Shown here piece by piece: positions 32,712-40,377 of a stretch of 44,802 bases of DNA. The first letter of the stretch is position 1; every line of letters begins with the position of its first letter. A program made the translations under genes and the position numbers. The notes under the pieces are model-generated. The model was not told where the DNA came from. It worked only from the letters and a program-made list of their open reading frames with translations, and did not search any database. This stretch comes from DASUAO01 sp035763745 (GTDB lineage: Bacteria > Actinomycetota > Acidimicrobiia > IMCC26256 > PALSA-555): assembly GCA_035763745.1 (NCBI GenBank), contig DASUAO010000058.1, positions 1 through 44,802 on the forward strand, read 5' to 3'.

Positions 32712-32766
32712 CCGGGACGAGCCCGGACCGGCTGGCCGTTGCGGCCTTCCGGGCACACCCCGGTCA
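32709..32766. terminator. bidirectional hairpin region including both stop codons
   Basis: TGACCGGG (32709-32716) is the exact reverse complement of CCCGGTCA (32759-32766). The TGA of selD and the stop of the convergent hydrolase-thioredoxin gene (TCA on this strand) are both inside the stem. Smaller GC-rich stems lie within the loop (CCGGG/CCCGG; GGCCG/CGGCC). A likely shared terminator. Confidence 0.5.
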
Positions 32767-33768
32767 GGGGATGACGAGCATCCCCAGCTCGGCTTCGAGC
32801 TGGGGGCGGGGCTTGGCCCCGAGCGCGGAGCGTTCGAGCTTGCCGTCGCGGAACATCCCGATCATCGGGATGCTCTGGACGTCGAACGCCTTCGCGAGCT
32901 GGGGCTCCTCGTCGATGTTCACCTTGACCACCTTGTAGGAGCCTTCACGCATCGCGGCGATCTGCTCGACGATCGGTGAGACCTGGCGGCACGGCTGGCA
33001 CCACGGTGCCCAGAAGTCGACGATGACGGGCTTGTCGGCGCGCAGCACCTCGGCCTCGAAGCTCGCGGTGGTCACTGACTTCACGAGCGGCTCGGCGGCC
33101 GCAGCGGGAACCGGCTCACTCGGCGCCTGCCCGGCCGTGACCTCGAGCAGCCACGCGTGGGCGTCCTGCACGCTCTCCATGGCGACCTGGTGCTGCATCG
33201 GGTAGTCGCGGTAGACGACGGGCGCGCCGTGGTCGGCGAGGGTCTGGGCGAGCAGCCGTCCCTGCTCGACCGGGATGAGCGGGTCGTCGGTGCCGTGCTG
33301 CACGAGGACCGGGATCGATGTGGCGGCCGCCCAGTCGTAGTCGAGCCCGTCGACGTTCGGCAGGTAGGTGCTCATCGCGAGGATCGCAGCCGGGTGCGGT
33401 GATGCGGACGCGCGCAGACCGAGTGCGACCGCGAGCGCGGCGCCCTGCGAGAAGCCGGCGACGATCGCCTCGCCGCGGGGCTTGCCGTGCTCGGCGCACA
33501 CCTCGTCGAGCAGGGCGTCGAGCTCGTCGAGCGCATCGAGGAACCCCTGGTCGGTCCCGCCGCCGCCGCCGACCGAGGCCAGGTCGTACCAGGCGAACCC
33601 GGGTGGGGCCGCGACCGGACCCCGGGGCAGGACGGTGAGGAACCGGCCCTCGGGGTCGAGGTACGGCAGCAGTCCGCCGAGGTCCTTCTCGTCGGCACCG
33701 TATCCGTGGACGAGCAGCAGGATGCGTGCGGCCTGGGGTGTGCCGACGATGTTGTGGATCAGCGCCAT
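32764..33768 (-). CDS. fusion of a carboxylesterase-type alpha/beta hydrolase and thioredoxin
   Basis: A 334-residue two-domain protein in one unbroken frame. Residues 1-205 are a YpfH/phospholipase-carboxylesterase hydrolase: ILLLVHGYGADEKDLGG (about 16-32), nucleophile Ser in IVAGFSQGAALAVALGL (about 103-119), Asp in VLVQHGTDDPLIPVEQG (about 152) and a His in DYPMQHQVA (about 185). Residues about 225-334 are a thioredoxin: VIVDFWAPWCQPCRQVSPIV, with WCQPC in place of WCGPC, and cis-Pro in QSIPMIGMF. The linker is Ala/Pro-rich (APSEPVPAAAAEP). The partner fold may redox-regulate or dock the esterase; this is inference. SD GGAG 8 nt before the ATG. Confidence 0.9.
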   Translation of the reverse strand: MALIHNIVGTPQAARILLLVHGYGADEKDLGGLLPYLDPEGRFLTVLPRGPVAAPPGFAWYDLASVGGGGGTDQGFLDALDELDALLDEVCAEHGKPRGEAIVAGFSQGAALAVALGLRASASPHPAAILAMSTYLPNVDGLDYDWAAATSIPVLVQHGTDDPLIPVEQGRLLAQTLADHGAPVVYRDYPMQHQVAMESVQDAHAWLLEVTAGQAPSEPVPAAAAEPLVKSVTTASFEAEVLRADKPVIVDFWAPWCQPCRQVSPIVEQIAAMREGSYKVVKVNIDEEPQLAKAFDVQSIPMIGMFRDGKLERSALGAKPRPQLEAELGMLVIP

Positions 33769-33817
33769 GAGCGAAACTCCGTCGTGGTCCGGACACCGAT
33801 GATGCCACGCTGGTGCG

Positions 33818-34399
33818 GTGCCGCTCGACGTTCCGGACCTCGCCGACGAGGTCGTCCGCCTCCGTCCACCCGCGCTCGCCGACGTCGACGCCATCACCGC
33901 GGAGTGCCAGGACCCGGAGATCCCGCGGTTCACCCGCATCATGTCGCCGTACCGTCGAGAGGACGCGGTCCGCTTCGTCGAGGACACCGCCCACGGGTGG
34001 GCCGAGGGCTCGAGCGCCGCGTTCGTGATCTCCGACCTCGACCGCGACACGGTGCTCGGGTCGGTCGGCCTCATGCGCATCCACGAGGAGCGACACGTCG
34101 CCGAGATCGGGTACTGGGTCGCGGCAGGAGCCCGCCGACGCGGCATCGCGACACGCGCCGTGCGGTTGGTGGCCGCGTGGGCCGTCCGCGATCTCGGGAT
34201 CGCCCGGGTCGAGCTCATGACCCGCATCGAGAACGTGGCCAGCCAGGGGGTCGCCGAGCGCTCCGGCTTCACCCGCGAGGGCGTGCTCCGCTCGTACACG
34301 ACGCTGGGGTGCGGCCTCGCCGACGTGGTGATGTTCTCGCTGGTCCCCGCCGACTTCGACGCCGACCCGGCAAGAACGAGGGCATCCGCGCGAGGCTGA
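33818..34399 (+). CDS. GNAT-family N-acetyltransferase (RimJ/RimL-like)
   Basis: A 193-residue acetyltransferase. The N-terminal VVRLRPPALADVDAI strand-helix, IGYWVAAGARRRGIATRAV (about 95-113, the acetyl-CoA pyrophosphate loop R-R-x-G-I/A) and VELMTRIENVASQGVAERSG are the RimJ/RimL-type blocks. It transfers acetyl to an amine, likely a protein N-terminus or small molecule. The GTG start follows a degenerate CACGCT box at 6 nt. The LLM oxidoreductase gene begins 4 nt after its stop, so they are co-transcribed. Confidence 0.9.
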   Translation: MPLDVPDLADEVVRLRPPALADVDAITAECQDPEIPRFTRIMSPYRREDAVRFVEDTAHGWAEGSSAAFVISDLDRDTVLGSVGLMRIHEERHVAEIGYWVAAGARRRGIATRAVRLVAAWAVRDLGIARVELMTRIENVASQGVAERSGFTREGVLRSYTTLGCGLADVVMFSLVPADFDADPARTRASARG

Positions 34400-34403
34400 G
34401 CCC

Positions 34404-35444
34404 ATGAGACTCGGCGTGAACTTCGGATACCAGGACTGGGGCGCAGGCCTCGACGGCGCCATCAGCTCGGCGCAGGAAGCCGACCGACTCGGCTTCCACT
34501 CGGGCTGGACGGCGGAGGCATACGGGAGCGACGCGGTCACGCCGCTCACCTGGCTCATGGCCCACACGGAGCGCATGTCGTGGGGCACCGCGATCATGCA
34601 GATGCCGGCCCGGACCCCGGCGATGACGGCGATGACCGCGGCCACGCTCGACCTCATGAGCGGCGGCCGGTTCCTGCTCGGGATCGGCGCCTCGGGTCCG
34701 CAGGTGTCGGAGGGGTGGCACGGTGAGGCCTACGGCAAGCCACTCGGCAAGACGCGCGAGTACGTCGAGATCATCCGGGCGATCCTCGCCCGCGAGGGTC
34801 CGGTCGAGCACCACGGCGCCCACTACGACATCCCCTACGGCGGCGCCGACGCGACCGGTCTCGGCAAGCCCCTGAAGCTGATCGTCCATCCGCGCCGCGC
34901 CGACTTGCCGATCTACGTCGCCGCGATCGGCCCGAAGAACGTCGAGCTCACTGCCGAGGTCGCCGACGGCTGGCTCCCGATCTTCTTCTCCCCGACTCGG
35001 GTCGAGGAGACGTACGGCCCCGCCCTCGACGCCGGGTTCGCGAAGGCGGGCGGCGGCAAGAGCCTCGAGAGCTTCGACATCGCCGCGACCGTCACGGTCC
35101 TCGTCGGTGACGACGTCGATGCGTTGCGTGGCTTCGTGAAGCCGATGGTCGCCCTGTACGTCGGGGGGATGGGCGCACGCGGCAAGAACTTCTACAACGA
35201 CCTCGCCTGCCGGTACGGCTACGAGGCCGCCGCGAAGGAGATCCAGGACCTCTACCTCGACGGCAAGAAGGCCGAAGCCATCGCCGCCGTCCCCGACGAG
35301 CTGGTCGACGAGGTCGCGCTCCTCGGACCCAAGGAGCGGATCGCCGACGGGCTCGAGGCATGGAAGGAGTCGGGGATCGGCACGATGGTGCTCGGCGCCG
35401 CACAGCCCGAGGCGCTGCGGCTGATGGCCGAGCTGGTGCTCTGA
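34404..35444 (+). CDS. LLM-class F420-dependent oxidoreductase
   Basis: A 346-residue luciferase-like TIM barrel. Start MRLGVNFGYQDWGAGLDG, EADRLGFHSGWTAEAYGSDA (about 27-46), the core LDLMSGGRFLLGIGASGPQV (about 82-101) and GWHGEAYGKPLGKTREYVE are typical of the actinobacterial F420 branch (FGD/MER-like). It would oxidise or reduce an organic substrate with coenzyme F420. The real substrate cannot be told. It follows a GNAT gene by 4 nt and converges with the mycothiol-type operon. A 14-bp tandem repeat lies just after its stop. Confidence 0.92.
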   Translation: MRLGVNFGYQDWGAGLDGAISSAQEADRLGFHSGWTAEAYGSDAVTPLTWLMAHTERMSWGTAIMQMPARTPAMTAMTAATLDLMSGGRFLLGIGASGPQVSEGWHGEAYGKPLGKTREYVEIIRAILAREGPVEHHGAHYDIPYGGADATGLGKPLKLIVHPRRADLPIYVAAIGPKNVELTAEVADGWLPIFFSPTRVEETYGPALDAGFAKAGGGKSLESFDIAATVTVLVGDDVDALRGFVKPMVALYVGGMGARGKNFYNDLACRYGYEAAAKEIQDLYLDGKKAEAIAAVPDELVDEVALLGPKERIADGLEAWKESGIGTMVLGAAQPEALRLMAELVL

Positions 35445-35448
35445 GTCG

Positions 35449-35496
35449 GAACAGCCCGATCAGAACAGCCCGATCAGAACAGCCCGATCAGAACAG
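35449..35496. repeat. 14-bp tandem repeat, three copies plus a partial one
   Basis: GAACAGCCCGATCA is repeated three times without change (35449-35490), then GAACAG. The minus-strand gene's last residues and TGA stop (35488-35490) lie in the third unit, so each unit carries a copy of the stop. It is of slippage type and could be a variable-number locus. Confidence 0.85.
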
Positions 35497-36300
35497 GAAG
35501 TTCATCGACTCCACGACCCGCCGCGCGAGCGCCTCGTCGCCCTCGCACCGCACCGACCCATCGGCGAGGGCCTCGCTCGGATCGACGCGTCCGGTCGCGA
35601 GCCGCACGAACGTCATGCCGTCGGTGACGATGCGGGCCGTGGCCTCGGCGGGTACCGAGTCGAGCACCTTCGCCCGACCGTCCACCCCGACCGCGAAGGC
35701 CCGCCCGGGGGGTGCGGCGATGTCGAACGCGACCGTCGCACCGTCGGGCGCCGCGGCCTTCTTCCCCACGACGTAGGCCATCGTCGAGACCATCCGCTCG
35801 ACCGCGACATCGGCGACCTCGGAGTCGAGGTTCCCCGGCTTCCCGACCGCGCGGCGCATGTCCTGTTCGTGGACCCACGAGTCGAACGCGCGGAACGGGA
35901 GCAGGTCGCGAACCTTCCCCGGTCCCATCGGCGTCCACGACTCGTTGTCGAAGTCGTCGGGCGCGTACGCCCCGAGGTCCGCGAGGCGCCGACCGGTGAC
36001 CTCCCGGAACTCCACCAGTGCATCCGCGCCGGTCAGGGAGCGGCGGCTCTCGACGAAGACCTCGTTGTTCTTCCCGGCGTCGTTCTTGATGTGCTCCAGG
36101 CCGTCCGGCACGTCGACCTCGGGCATCGGCTCGCCGAGGATCATCCACTCGATCGCCGTGATATGGGTGAGGTTGTCCTGGACGCTCCAGCCGGGCACGT
36201 CGGTCGGCGTCTTCCACTCCGTCTCGCTGAGCTGGTCGCCGAGCTCGCCCATCGACCGCCACACCTGCTCGAGGTGCCTGACCAGGTCTGCGTCGCTCAC
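35488..36300 (-). CDS. mycothiol-dependent maleylpyruvate isomerase-like/DinB-like protein
   Basis: A 270-residue protein of the TIGR03083 type. The N-terminal helical bundle starts VRHLEQVWRSMGELGDQLSE and holds WSVQDNLTHITAIEWMIL (about 40-57), with the metal-site His in the first helix. WVHEQDMRRAVG (about 140-152) supplies the other ligands typical of mycothiol transferases. The C-terminal domain (about 175-265) is an SCP2-like sheet. It presumably uses mycothiol with an unknown electrophile. The GTG overlaps the coaA stop (GTGA). It is last in a four-gene minus-strand operon. Confidence 0.85.
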   Translation of the reverse strand: MSDADLVRHLEQVWRSMGELGDQLSETEWKTPTDVPGWSVQDNLTHITAIEWMILGEPMPEVDVPDGLEHIKNDAGKNNEVFVESRRSLTGADALVEFREVTGRRLADLGAYAPDDFDNESWTPMGPGKVRDLLPFRAFDSWVHEQDMRRAVGKPGNLDSEVADVAVERMVSTMAYVVGKKAAAPDGATVAFDIAAPPGRAFAVGVDGRAKVLDSVPAEATARIVTDGMTFVRLATGRVDPSEALADGSVRCEGDEALARRVVESMNFLF

Positions 36301-37040
36301 GTCGCGCTCCGTTCGTCGCCGGGGTCTGCATGCTCGCGCACCTCGACGTCGAGGACCTGATGGTCGGACCCCTTCGTCACGACGACGTCGGCCAGGTCCC
36401 GAGTGGGGAGGATGTGGTCGCGGAGGTTCACGAGGTTGATCCCGCGCCACGTGCTCAGGGCGATCGCGTCGATCTCCTCGGGCGCCATCGACGCGAAGGT
36501 TCGGTAGAAGGAGGTCGGATCGGTGCGCGCCTCCTCGCACAGCGCCCGGAACCGCTCCACATACCACCGTTCGAGGTCGGCCTCCGCCGCGTGGAGGTAC
36601 ACCCCGAGGTCGAGGCGGTCGGCGAGTGCACCGAGGGTGTTGACGCCCTCGACCACCGCGACCCGAGACGATGCCAGGCGCCGCCCCGGACCGGGCTCCA
36701 CGTCGTAGGTGACGTGCGAGTAGACGGGGACTCGAAGTCCTTCCCGGCGCTCGTGCAACGCGTCCACGAGCGCCGTGAGCGCGTCGATGTCGTAGCTCTC
36801 GGGGAAGCCCTTGTGCATCGTGAGCCCGCGTGCCGCGAGCACCGAGTTCGGGAGGAGGAACCCGTCGGTCGTCACCAGCTCCGCCGAGATCCCCTCGGCG
36901 GTGAGCGCGTCCACCACGGCCCCGGCAAGGGTCGACTTCCCCGAGGCCACCGCGCCCGCAATGCCCACGACCGCCGGCGCGCCGTCCGGCGTGGTGGCCG
37001 AGACGGCGAGCAAGGCCAGGCGCGCCGCGACCTGCTTCAC
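36297..37040 (-). CDS. coaA: pantothenate kinase, type I (CoaA-like)
   Basis: A 247-residue P-loop kinase. Walker A is GIAGAVASGKSTLAGAVVDA (about 28-47). TTDGFLLPNSVL and the KGFPESYD block (about 65-90) bind pantothenate. PVYSHVTYDVEPG (about 110) and FYRTFASM, then INLVNLRDHILPTRDLADVV (about 205-225) are the CoaA C-terminal blocks. It phosphorylates pantothenate, the first step to CoA. It is shorter than most CoaA (about 310 aa), because only a GTG at 37040 is available. A functional short form or a more distant relative is possible. It lies in an operon with MBL, SnoaL-like and mycothiol-type genes. Confidence 0.82.
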   Translation of the reverse strand: MKQVAARLALLAVSATTPDGAPAVVGIAGAVASGKSTLAGAVVDALTAEGISAELVTTDGFLLPNSVLAARGLTMHKGFPESYDIDALTALVDALHERREGLRVPVYSHVTYDVEPGPGRRLASSRVAVVEGVNTLGALADRLDLGVYLHAAEADLERWYVERFRALCEEARTDPTSFYRTFASMAPEEIDAIALSTWRGINLVNLRDHILPTRDLADVVVTKGSDHQVLDVEVREHADPGDERSAT

Positions 37041-37050
37041 CGCGTGCCAC

Positions 37051-37494
37051 TCACCGACTGGCCATGTGGTGGGAGAGGTCACCCAACAGGTCGGGGTGCA
37101 CCGTTCTTTCGGCGAAGCGCCACCGGCCGTCGACGCGTGCGAACCGGTCGTGGTACCGCCCTCCGAGCACGGCGCGGAGCGGGCCATCCGCCACCTGTTG
37201 CAGCACCGTGAACGTGCAGCGCCCGGTGGCGCCGGCACCGTGCACTTCGACGGCGATGTTCCCGAGGACGTGCTTGGTGCGCGGGGTCGAACCGCCCTCG
37301 TCGTCCGGGTAGAGGATCACCGGCTCGTACTGGCGTCGGACGGCATCGCGTCCGACGAGCGGGTCGCCGCCCCGGGCCGAGCGGAACACGCCGTGCTCGA
37401 ACAGGGCGGCCACCCCGTCGAGGTCGCCCGAGTCGAGCCGCTCGGCGTACGCGCCGATCAGCGCCCGGATCTCCTCCTCGTCGCGCCGGTCCAC
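37051..37494 (-). CDS. SnoaL/NTF2-like small protein
   Basis: A 147-residue protein with the SnoaL-like cone fold: EEEIRALIGAYAERLDSGDL (about 6-25), VAALFEHGVF, and C-terminal GGRYHDRFARVDGRWRFAER (about 111-130). This fold occurs in ketosteroid isomerase-like enzymes, polyketide cyclases and dehydratases; the catalytic residues cannot be named here. The GTG at 37494 was chosen by the helix start. Part of the ODP-MBL - SnoaL - CoaA - mycothiol operon. Confidence 0.8.
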   Translation of the reverse strand: MDRRDEEEIRALIGAYAERLDSGDLDGVAALFEHGVFRSARGGDPLVGRDAVRRQYEPVILYPDDEGGSTPRTKHVLGNIAVEVHGAGATGRCTFTVLQQVADGPLRAVLGGRYHDRFARVDGRWRFAERTVHPDLLGDLSHHMASR

Positions 37495-37501
37495 GGCTGC
37501 A

Positions 37502-38221
37502 TCATGGCGCGATCGCCGCCCGGAGGCGCGCGTCGTAGTCGTCGGCGAGCGCGCGCAGGGCCGCGGGGCCGTCGCCGGTGTACGCGGGGCCGTGCATGAT
37601 CGCCAGCGTGGTCGGAGCGAGGTCGGCGAGCCGGCGCACGGTGACACCGGTCTCGGGAGTGAGCGCGGTTGCGCCGTCGGCGCGGTCCCCCTCGGTCGCG
37701 GGGGCGACGATGTCGCCGTCGGTCGTCGGCGGCCACTCGCCGTACGCGGCGAACAGGTCCCCGGCGAACAGCGTGCCGGTCGTCTCCTCGAACAGGAGCC
37801 CGGCGTCCCAGCCGTGGGGAACGTGCGGGGTCGTGAGGTGGCGCACCTGCTTCCCTCCGAGGTCGAGCACCTCACCGTCGGTCAGGCCGCGTGGCGGGCG
37901 GTCGGCCTGGTCCATCACCGACACCATGACCCCCATCTGCGTGTGGGCCACCTCGGCCTTCGGCGCGATCGCGAGCCACTCGTTCATGGCGCCGCACTCG
38001 TCGGCCTCGTAGTGCCCGAAGCTGATCCACCGGAGCCGCTCGGGCGCGACCACCGTCGCAGCCGCCTCCGAGACCAGCGGGAAGAATCCCCGCAGCCCGG
38101 TGTGGAAGAGCAGCGGCTCCTCGGCGTCGATCAGGAACTGGTTGAAGCAGAAGTTGGCCTCGTCGATGTGCGTGGACAGGCGATAGATCCCGTCCGCGAT
38201 CTCGTCGACCTTGGTCTCCAT
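37502..38221 (-). CDS. MBL protein with an oxygen-binding-diiron (ODP) motif
   Basis: A 239-residue MBL protein. The metal motif is GHYEADECG (about 88-96): H-x-E-x-D replaces the usual H-x-H-x-D, the pattern of flavodiiron and ODP proteins that bind O2 or NO. Other ligands fit: HVPHGWD (about 143-149), AGDLFAAYG (about 163) and IMHGPAYTG (about 217). The flavodoxin domain is absent, so electrons would come from a separate partner. It may be an oxygen sensor or detoxifier. The ATG has a good GGAAGGAG 6 nt upstream. First gene of a four-gene operon. Confidence 0.85.
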   Translation of the reverse strand: METKVDEIADGIYRLSTHIDEANFCFNQFLIDAEEPLLFHTGLRGFFPLVSEAAATVVAPERLRWISFGHYEADECGAMNEWLAIAPKAEVAHTQMGVMVSVMDQADRPPRGLTDGEVLDLGGKQVRHLTTPHVPHGWDAGLLFEETTGTLFAGDLFAAYGEWPPTTDGDIVAPATEGDRADGATALTPETGVTVRRLADLAPTTLAIMHGPAYTGDGPAALRALADDYDARLRAAIAP

Positions 38222-38256
38222 GGTGCGCTCCTTCCCTCCGGACCGGACCGGAACGG

Positions 38257-38262
38257 TAGCGT
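38257..38262 (+). promoter_or_regulatory. -10 box TAGCGT, leaderless start of the HAD operon
   Basis: TAGCGT, 8 nt, then the GTG at 38271. No Shine-Dalgarno lies between. Confidence 0.5.
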
Positions 38263-38270
38263 CCTCGTTC

Positions 38271-38927
38271 GTGACCGATCGTGCAACGCACCAGGCCGTC
38301 GTGTTCGACCTGGGGGGTGTCGTCATGCCGTCGCCCCTCGACGCGTTCCGCGCGTACGAGGCCGCGACCGGCCTCCCCCACCGGTTCCTCAGCGAGGTCG
38401 TGGTCCAGAGCGGTGACGAGGGCGCCTGGTCCCGCCTGGAGCGTGGCGAGCTCACGATGACCGAGTTCGCCGACGAATTCGAGGCCGAGTGCTCGGCGGC
38501 GGGCGGCACGGTCGTCGTCGACGACCTGTTCGCCGAGGTCCACGCCGGCTCCGGCCCCCGACCCGAGATGCTCACCGCGATCGCGCGCATCCGCGCGGAG
38601 GGCCTCAAGACGGCCGCGCTCACGAACAACTGGCGTCCCGACGACAGCGACGAGACGGTCGGGAACCGCACGCCGGTGCTCACCGACGTGTTCGACGTGA
38701 TCGTCGAGTCGGCGATCGAAGGGCTGCGCAAGCCGGATCCCCGCATCTACGAGCTGACGTGCGCCCGGCTCGGCGTCGCTCCGGCCGAAGCGGTCTTCCT
38801 CGACGACCTGGGCGTGAACCTCAAGTCGGCGCGCGCCCTCGGCATGACCACGATCAAGGTGGGCGACCCGGCGACCGCACTCGCCGAGCTCGCCGCCGTG
38901 CTCGGCTTCCCGCTCGGAGCAGCGTGA
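38271..38927 (+). CDS. HAD-superfamily hydrolase
   Basis: A 218-residue HAD-IA protein. Motif I is VVFDLGGVVMPSPLDAF (about 10-26): the nucleophile Asp is in FDLGG, and the usual second Asp is replaced by Gly, as in the ACAD10/epoxide-hydrolase-N-terminal branch. Motif II is KTAALTNNWR (about 112). Motif III Lys is in GLRKPDPRIYELTC (about 145). Motif IV is AVFLDDLGVNLKSARALG (about 170). Because the second catalytic Asp is missing, phosphatase activity is uncertain. It starts the operon and overlaps the next gene by GTGA. Confidence 0.85.
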   Translation: MTDRATHQAVVFDLGGVVMPSPLDAFRAYEAATGLPHRFLSEVVVQSGDEGAWSRLERGELTMTEFADEFEAECSAAGGTVVVDDLFAEVHAGSGPRPEMLTAIARIRAEGLKTAALTNNWRPDDSDETVGNRTPVLTDVFDVIVESAIEGLRKPDPRIYELTCARLGVAPAEAVFLDDLGVNLKSARALGMTTIKVGDPATALAELAAVLGFPLGAA

Positions 38928-39547
38928 CGGTGGAGCTGCTCCTCGTCCGTCACGCCGAGCCGATCCGGATCGCCGCGGGCGAGGTCGAGGGGCCCGCCGA
39001 CCCCGGGCTCACGGAGCGGGGTGCGGAGCAGGCGCGCCGCCTCGCCGACTGGCTGCGGCCGGAGCCCGTCGACGAGATCGTGGCCAGCCCGCTGCGACGG
39101 GCCCGGGAGACCGCGGCGCCGCTCGCCGAAGCGCTCGGTCTCGAGGTCGTGATCGACGCGGGCGTGTCCGAGTACGACGCCGACTCCGGTGAGTACATCC
39201 CGATCGAAGAGCTCCGCGAGCTCAAGGACCACCGGTGGCAGGCCACGATCGAGGGTCGATGGGAGGACGCCGGCGGCGTCGACCCCGCCGTGTTCGAGAA
39301 GGTGGTGGTCCCGGCGATGGACGCGATCGTCGATCGGTCGCCGGGGCGAAGGGTCGCTGTGATCTGCCACGGCGGGGTCATCAACGTCTACCTCGCACAC
39401 GTGCTCGGCATCGCGCGGCACCTGTGGTTCCACCCCGAGTACACGTCGGTGTCGCGCGTGCGATCGGCCCGCTCGGGCCCCCGGAGCGTCGCGAGCGTGA
39501 ACGAGGTCGCGCACCTTGTCGGCACGCGCGACGGAGCCGCGCCGTGA
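38924..39547 (+). CDS. histidine phosphatase (phosphoglycerate-mutase-like)
   Basis: A 207-residue histidine phosphatase. The catalytic RHG motif appears as LLVRHAEPIR (RHA, about 8-12). LTERGAEQARRLADWL (about 30-45) and SPLRRARETAAPLAEALG (about 55-72) carry the second Arg, and VAVICHGGVINVYLAHVLG (about 150-168) the second His. Substrates in this superfamily vary: phospho-sugars, phosphohistidine, nucleotides. The GTG overlaps the HAD stop, and its stop overlaps the enoyl-CoA hydratase GTG (GTGA at both ends). Confidence 0.9.
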   Translation: MTVELLLVRHAEPIRIAAGEVEGPADPGLTERGAEQARRLADWLRPEPVDEIVASPLRRARETAAPLAEALGLEVVIDAGVSEYDADSGEYIPIEELRELKDHRWQATIEGRWEDAGGVDPAVFEKVVVPAMDAIVDRSPGRRVAVICHGGVINVYLAHVLGIARHLWFHPEYTSVSRVRSARSGPRSVASVNEVAHLVGTRDGAAP

Positions 39548-40344
39548 GCGCCTCGCCGAGCGGACCGGTACGGGTGGACCGGGACGACCCCGTCGTCGTC
39601 GTGACCATCGACCGACCCGAGCGTCGCAACGCCGTCGACGGTGCGACCGCCGAGGCGCTCGCGGCGGCGTTCCGGGCGTTCGAGGACGACGACGCACTCG
39701 CCGTCGCGGTGCTGACCGGCGCCGGAGGGACGTTCTGTGCCGGCGCGGATCTGAAGGCCATCGTCGAGGGCGGCGCGAACCGGGTCACGCCGTTCCCGGC
39801 CGAGGGAGACCCCGGCGACGGCCCGATGGGACCCACCCGCATGCTCACGACCAAGCCGGTCCTCGCCGCGGTCGAGGGGCACGCGGTCGCCGGCGGGCTC
39901 GAGCTCGCGCTGTGGTGCGACCTCCGGGTCGCCGCGTCCGACGCCGTCTTCGGCGTGTACTGCCGTCGGTGGGGCGTCCCGCTCGTCGACGGTGGCACGG
40001 TCCGACTCCCTCGGCTCGTCGGGCACAGCCACGCCCTCGACCTCATCCTCACCGGTCGTGGCGTCTCGGGCGACGAAGCGCTCCGCATGGGTCTCGCGAA
40101 CCGCCTGACGGACCCGGGGGGCGCGCTCGACGCTGCCCGCGCCCTGGCGCACGAGCTCGCGGCGCTCCCCCAGCAGTGCCTGCGCGCCGACCGGGCGTCG
40201 TCCTACGAGCAATGGGGGATGCCGCTCGATGACGCGCTCCGCAACGAGGTTCGCCACGGGAGCGCGGTGCTCAGCGGCTCGGAGATGCGCGAGGGGGTCG
40301 CGCGCTTCGTCGGGGGTGAGGGGCGCCACGGCGCGCCGACCTAG
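39544..40344 (+). CDS. enoyl-CoA hydratase/isomerase (crotonase family)
   Basis: A 266-residue crotonase. Start VVVVTIDRPERRNAVDGATA (about 17-36), oxyanion-hole blocks AGGTFCAGADLKAIVEGG (about 60-77) and AAVEGHAVAGGLELALWCDL (about 105-124). ECH-type Glu may be in the GGLELAL region; the second Glu of true hydratases is less clear (GVPLVDGGTVRLPRLVG). It could hydrate or isomerise an enoyl-CoA. Translationally coupled to the gene before it. Confidence 0.9.
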   Translation: MSASPSGPVRVDRDDPVVVVTIDRPERRNAVDGATAEALAAAFRAFEDDDALAVAVLTGAGGTFCAGADLKAIVEGGANRVTPFPAEGDPGDGPMGPTRMLTTKPVLAAVEGHAVAGGLELALWCDLRVAASDAVFGVYCRRWGVPLVDGGTVRLPRLVGHSHALDLILTGRGVSGDEALRMGLANRLTDPGGALDAARALAHELAALPQQCLRADRASSYEQWGMPLDDALRNEVRHGSAVLSGSEMREGVARFVGGEGRHGAPT

Positions 40345-40377
40345 GATCGCCGCGCCACCGAACCAGCGAGGATCACG

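Noticed and set aside
35449..35496. Possible CRISPR-like array
   Set aside because: The units are contiguous 14-bp copies with no spacers and no cas genes; it is a simple tandem repeat.
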